Assembly: GCF_004217175.1 (NCBI RefSeq) | Contig: NZ_SHKI01000006.1 | Coordinates: 396,043 to 460,042 of the forward strand | DNA length: 64,000 nucleotides | Direction: 5' to 3' | Origin: Leucobacter luti | GTDB lineage: Bacteria > Actinomycetota > Actinomycetes > Actinomycetales > Microbacteriaceae | Shown: piece after piece, positions 59,775 to 64,000 of the stretch | How the letters are laid out: each line of letters starts with the position of its first letter | How positions within the stretch are numbered: position 1 is the first letter of the stretch | Program-made: the position numbers and the translations under genes | The notes under the pieces: model-generated | The model's database searches: none | Seen by the model: only the letters and a program-made list of their open reading frames with translations | What the model was told of the DNA's origin: nothing

Positions 59775-59804
59775 AAGAAGAAGTGCCGTTCGGCGAATCA
59801 GGCC

Positions 59805-59810
59805 AGTCTA
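59805..59810 (-). promoter_or_regulatory. Candidate -10 box (TAGACT)
   Basis: TAGACT on the minus strand, 30 bases before the LicD-methyltransferase ATG, almost touching the opposite box of glf. Confidence 0.4.
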
Positions 59811-59811
59811 G

Positions 59812-60969
<1,158 letters not shown>

Positions 60970-61009
60970 CCTCCAACCGTGCGGCCCCGCGTGGGGCGAG
61001 CGCGTAGCG

Positions 61010-61042
61010 AACCGGCGATCCCGCACTGCGGGGTCGCCGGTT
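61010..61042 (+). terminator. Intrinsic terminator of glf
   Basis: A 14-bp stem with one G-U pair (61010-61023 with 61029-61042), a 5-base loop, then TTTCTTT. It is a textbook rho-independent terminator 40 bases after the glf stop. Confidence 0.9.
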
Positions 61043-61086
61043 TTTCTTTGATGCATTGTAGTCTCATTGGAAATCAAAATCGAGGC

Positions 61087-61092
61087 TATAGT
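61087..61092 (+). promoter_or_regulatory. Candidate -10 box (TATAGT) of the metalloprotease gene
   Basis: TATAGT lies in an unusually AT-rich stretch (about 61050-61110) 62 bases before the metalloprotease ATG. No convincing -35 at the standard distance. Confidence 0.5.
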
Positions 61093-61153
61093 TTGGGCCC
61101 GAATCTCAATATGCTGAGCCACAATTCCCGCGCTGCTGCCCGGAGGTGTCTCG

Positions 61154-63670
61154 ATGCGATCGTTCCCAAGGTCCACGGTGTGCGCCGCGCTGGCGGTTGC
61201 GCTGTTGCTGAGCCCGGACAGCGCGCTGGCCCTGGGCATGGCCCCCGACCGTGCGAGGGCCGCGGTGTCCGACGAGCTCGTCGGTGGCGAGGGGCTGGAT
61301 CCGGGCCGGGGCGTTGCGGAAGATCCCGGCGCCGAGCCCGACACCGGCGCCGAGCCCGACACCTGGATCGACCCGGACACCGGATCGGGCTCGGACACCG
61401 GATCGGGCTCGGACACGACCCCGGACCCCGCGGGGGATGCCGACTCCGGGGCGCCCGAGAGCGCCGTTCCTGGCGCGCCGGGCCCGGGAGGCACCGCCGA
61501 GGTCGACGGTGAGGGCGACACCGCGGCTGGCGCACACGAGCACGCGTCTGATCAGCCCGCCCGGGCCACCGGCACGGCAGACGAAGCGGAGATCCCCGCC
61601 GAGCTTCCCGTGGCGGGCACCCTGATCGTGCTTGCCGACGAAGTCTCGCACACCGCTGCCGCGGCCGCCAGCATCGCCGAAACCGGCGATCCCGTCTCGG
61701 ACACGACTGCTCTACAGACGGTGCCCGGGGTGACCATGGTCGCGACCGACGACGGGCCCGTGGTGGCAATTGATCCAGCACTCGTGGGGCCCGACGCCGA
61801 GACCGGGCAGCGGTTCGAGGGCGAGGCCGAACTGGGCGCTGACGCGCGGGCCGCCGTTGCCGAGGCAGTCGTCGAAGCGGAGGGCGCGCCGCTGAGCGAT
61901 GCGGAGGCCCTCGCAGCCGCGGTTGCGGGGGCCTCCGAGGCCACCGGGGGACTGCCGATCACCGGTCTCATCATTCCGGGCATCCCCCCGAGCGGAACGT
62001 CCGCGGCGAAGTCACACGCCGCGGACGTTGTGTTTTATTCGGGCGGGGGGAGCCCGTCGGATGCGCAGCTCACCCAGCTCGTCACCGATGCCGGGAGCTA
62101 CTGGCGGTCACAGACCGAGGGGAAGGTGAGCGGCTTCACGGTGGCGCTCAAAGCGCGGAGCAGCAAGTTCGCGGGAGACCGGAGCATGCGCTGCAGCTCG
62201 GGATCGCGCGACGCGCTCTGGAGCGACGCTGCAAGCCAGTTTGGCCGCACCGCCGCGAGCTACATCGGCTCGGGTCGGCACCTCATCGTGCTCGTCGACG
62301 ACAACTGCGGCGCGCTTGCCAACAACGTCTCAGGGGTGGCGAGCTACGGCTCGCTGCACAGCGGGGGCCTGGTCTGGGTCGACCTGGGGAGCCGTCACGA
62401 CGCCGGACTCCCGCTCTCCGCGGCGACCGGGGTGGTGGCCCACGAGATCGGACACAACCTCGGGATCGGTCACGGAGGCTCACGCGTGTGCACGGGCACC
62501 GCAACCGACTCGCGCGTGAGCGGTGGTAAGCCCGCAGCGCCGTGTCGGGACATCGTGTACGGCGATCCGTACAACGTGATGGGCATCGGGTCCTGGCTGG
62601 GAGGGCGGCGTCCGCCCGCCCTGCCTGTGGCGCAGAAGGAGGCGCTCGGGGTGCTCCCGAAGGCGGCGGTGCGCACCGTGACCGCCGCGGGAGGTCGCTC
62701 GCAGACGTTCACTCTCGCCGCCGGCGGCGCCACCAGCGGGGTGCGCGGGCTAAAGGTTGACGGCGGGGCCGGCGGCACGTTTCACGTCGAGTACCGCAGC
62801 ATGTCCGGGCAAGACACGGGCCTCGCGCTACAGACGGGCCAGGTCTACGACACCAGCGCCGGGGGCGCGAAAGAGTTCTTCACTGCCGGCGGCGTGCGCG
62901 TGCTCCGCGGGGCGTCGGCCCGCAACACAAACGGCACCAATCGCTTCGAGAGCACCGTGATTTCAGCGCGGGACACGCAGCGGGGAAAAGCCGGGCTCTT
63001 CCAAAACGTGCGAGCCGGAAAGAGCGTGACGCCGTGGAACAGCACCGCCCGGATCACCGTGCTCTCCACGAGCTCCGGGAGTGCGCGGGTGCGAGTCGAC
63101 TTCACCGCCTTTGGCGACGTTTCGTACCAGCATCGTTCGCTCACAGAAATCAACTGGGTGAAGTCCCGCGCGCTGGTCGCGGGGGTTGCGTCCGGGAACG
63201 GGGTCGCCGAGTACCGGCCAACGCGCACGCTGACGCGGGCGGAGCTCGCGGTCGCGCTGTTCAAACTGCGCGCGCCGAAGAACTACACCGCGCCGAAGAC
63301 ATCGCCGTACTCGGACGTGAAACCCGGGTCGAAGCACTTCCGCGAAATCAGCTGGATGCACGCGAGCGGCATTCAGAAGGGCGTCACGGGCTCGGGCAAG
63401 AAGCCTGCTTTTCGCCCGAGTGACCCGCTCACGCGCGAGGCGTTCGCGGTGTACCTCACCCGCTTCACCAAGCCGAAGTACACGCCGCCGAAGAAGACGC
63501 CGTTCGCCGACGTGGCCACGAAACGCGGCAGCTATCGGGCGATCTCATGGGTGCACGGAAAACGGTACCTCTCGGCGACGAAGCAGCCGCGTGGGCTCCC
63601 AAAGTTTGCCCCCACTGCCCACCTCACCCGGGAGCAGCTCGCGATTGCGCTCTACCGGGCCACGCGCTAG
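61154..63670 (+). CDS. Secreted zinc metalloprotease with SLH-like C-terminal repeats
   Basis: 838 residues. A signal peptide (MRSFPRSTVCAALAVALLLS, cleavage near ALALG) is followed by an acidic repeat-rich linker (PDTGAEPDTW, TGSGSDTGSGSD) and a propeptide-like region. The metalloprotease core has zinc motif HEIGHNLGIGHGG near residue 430 and a Met-turn in NVMGIG near 475, as in gametolysin/metzincin families. Three C-terminal SLH-like repeats follow (about 665-838), each with F/Y-x-DV, W-x-x and RAELAVAL-type helices (e.g. TRAELAVALFKL, REAFAVYL, REQLAIAL). SLH domains bind secondary wall polymers, so it is probably held by the product of this locus. GGAGG lies 8 bases before ATG 61154. Confidence 0.88.
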   Translation: MRSFPRSTVCAALAVALLLSPDSALALGMAPDRARAAVSDELVGGEGLDPGRGVAEDPGAEPDTGAEPDTWIDPDTGSGSDTGSGSDTTPDPAGDADSGAPESAVPGAPGPGGTAEVDGEGDTAAGAHEHASDQPARATGTADEAEIPAELPVAGTLIVLADEVSHTAAAAASIAETGDPVSDTTALQTVPGVTMVATDDGPVVAIDPALVGPDAETGQRFEGEAELGADARAAVAEAVVEAEGAPLSDAEALAAAVAGASEATGGLPITGLIIPGIPPSGTSAAKSHAADVVFYSGGGSPSDAQLTQLVTDAGSYWRSQTEGKVSGFTVALKARSSKFAGDRSMRCSSGSRDALWSDAASQFGRTAASYIGSGRHLIVLVDDNCGALANNVSGVASYGSLHSGGLVWVDLGSRHDAGLPLSAATGVVAHEIGHNLGIGHGGSRVCTGTATDSRVSGGKPAAPCRDIVYGDPYNVMGIGSWLGGRRPPALPVAQKEALGVLPKAAVRTVTAAGGRSQTFTLAAGGATSGVRGLKVDGGAGGTFHVEYRSMSGQDTGLALQTGQVYDTSAGGAKEFFTAGGVRVLRGASARNTNGTNRFESTVISARDTQRGKAGLFQNVRAGKSVTPWNSTARITVLSTSSGSARVRVDFTAFGDVSYQHRSLTEINWVKSRALVAGVASGNGVAEYRPTRTLTRAELAVALFKLRAPKNYTAPKTSPYSDVKPGSKHFREISWMHASGIQKGVTGSGKKPAFRPSDPLTREAFAVYLTRFTKPKYTPPKKTPFADVATKRGSYRAISWVHGKRYLSATKQPRGLPKFAPTAHLTREQLAIALYRATR

Positions 63671-63833
63671 ACGTCGGGGGGTGCGGAGCCCGCCCGCGCC
63701 CGCCCCGTGCCCTCTCGTGCCCGTGCCCGCCGTGCCCGTGCCCGCCGTGCCCGTGCCCGTGCCCGCCGTGCCCGTGCCCCTGCCCGCGACCTCGTCTCCC
63801 TCCCCGACGAGTGTGCGGCTTCGTCACGAGCGT
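63671..63833. repeat. Hexamer-like GC tandem repeat region
   Basis: After the metalloprotease stop, units of GCCCGT/GCCGTGCC type repeat from about 63716 to 63787, flanked by other GC-rich bases. No gene or terminator is discernible. Confidence 0.7.
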
Positions 63834-63908
63834 GGGGGGGGGGGGGGGGGGGGGGCGGGCCCCCGCGGGGGGGGGGGGGGGGGGGGGGGGGGTTTGTGGG
63901 GGGGGGGG
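63834..63908. repeat. Poly-G runs of 22, 26 and 11 bases
   Basis: Uninterrupted G runs at 63834-63855, 63867-63892 and 63898-63908, separated by short GC or TTTGT interruptions. Such runs are rare in real genomes and typical of sequencing or assembly error near a contig end. Confidence 0.8.
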
Positions 63909-63999
63909 TCGGACCGGGCCCACCGGGTCGGATCCGCGCCACAGGGTCGGATCCGCGCCACCGGGCCGGACCCGGCCGACCGGGTCGGACCTGAGCCAC
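63905..63999. repeat. 19-bp tandem repeat, five copies
   Basis: Five consecutive 19-base units of the GGGTCGGATCCGCGCCAC type (63905, 63924, 63943, 63962, 63981), two nearly identical and three diverged. The array appears to continue beyond the window. 19 is not a multiple of three, so a protein repeat is unlikely. Confidence 0.75.
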
Positions 64000-64000
64000 C

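Noticed and set aside
63716..63999. Terminal repeats as a CRISPR array
   Set aside because: The 19-bp units are directly adjacent with no unique spacers, and no cas gene is present.

Overview
The window is GC-rich DNA from a Gram-positive, actinobacterium-like organism. Microbacteriaceae is my best guess, from overall gene style only; there is no rRNA or marker gene to confirm it. Almost everything between about 7.9 and 61 kb belongs to one large locus for making, decorating, exporting and probably length-controlling a cell-surface glycopolymer of teichoic-acid or secondary-cell-wall type. I see no tRNA, rRNA, CRISPR array, transposase or phage gene.

Layout. 1-1.9 kb: 3' part of a secreted FG-GAP repeat protein. 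1.9-6.6 kb: an overlapping minus-strand operon for a MacB-like pump (lipoprotein, adaptor with a peptidoglycan-binding-like domain, ATPase, permease). 6.7-7.5 kb: a small secreted protein with a strong terminator. 7.9-14.2 kb: an OafA-type acyltransferase, a predicted sialyltransferase-like enzyme, a CMP-sugar synthetase/PseG fusion and NeuB, i.e. a nonulosonic-acid branch. 14.2-25.5 kb: a second acyltransferase, two multidomain glycosyltransferase/TagF-like proteins, a small membrane protein and a UDP-sugar 6-dehydrogenase. 25.6-35.2 kb: a third GT2 protein, apparently truncated, and two tandem giant TPR-TagF-GT4 proteins. 35.2-43.2 kb: an LGFP-repeat secreted protein, the Wzt/Wzm-type exporter, an LpxA-like acyltransferase, a DUF6541-like membrane protein, a DUF2304 protein and a polyprenyl-phosphate GT2. 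43.2-46.2 kb: a sugar aminotransferase and a flippase-like ABC exporter. 46.2-54.5 kb: two paralogous GT2s, a membrane acyltransferase, and an operon with three paralogous glycosyltransferases of an 'NYxGQG' type plus a GT4. 54.5-61 kb: a polysaccharide deacetylase-like protein, an LpxD-like acyltransferase, a Gfo/Idh/MocA oxidoreductase, a META-like protein, a small coiled-coil protein overlapping a LicD-methyltransferase fusion, and UDP-galactopyranose mutase. 61.1-63.7 kb: a secreted metalloprotease with SLH-like repeats. The last 330 bases are low-complexity repeats and poly-G.

How the genes may fit together (inference). The 6-dehydrogenase, Gfo/Idh oxidoreductase, aminotransferase and a hexapeptide acyltransferase form a Wbp-type set for a diacetamido-uronic acid. 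Glf supplies galactofuranose, and NeuA/PseG/NeuB a CMP-nonulosonic acid. The TagF-like giants would polymerise or attach polyol-phosphate units, and the Wzm/Wzt pair would export the chain. The ATPase carries a C-terminal module related to the repeats of the neighbouring secreted LGFP protein. A LicD-methyltransferase fusion translationally coupled to a coiled-coil protein recalls chain-terminating ruler systems such as WbdD. Many of these genes lack a Shine-Dalgarno sequence and instead have a TANNNT box 6-8 bases before the start codon, suggesting widespread leaderless transcription, including one leaderless 12-codon leader ORF overlapping a glycosyltransferase start.
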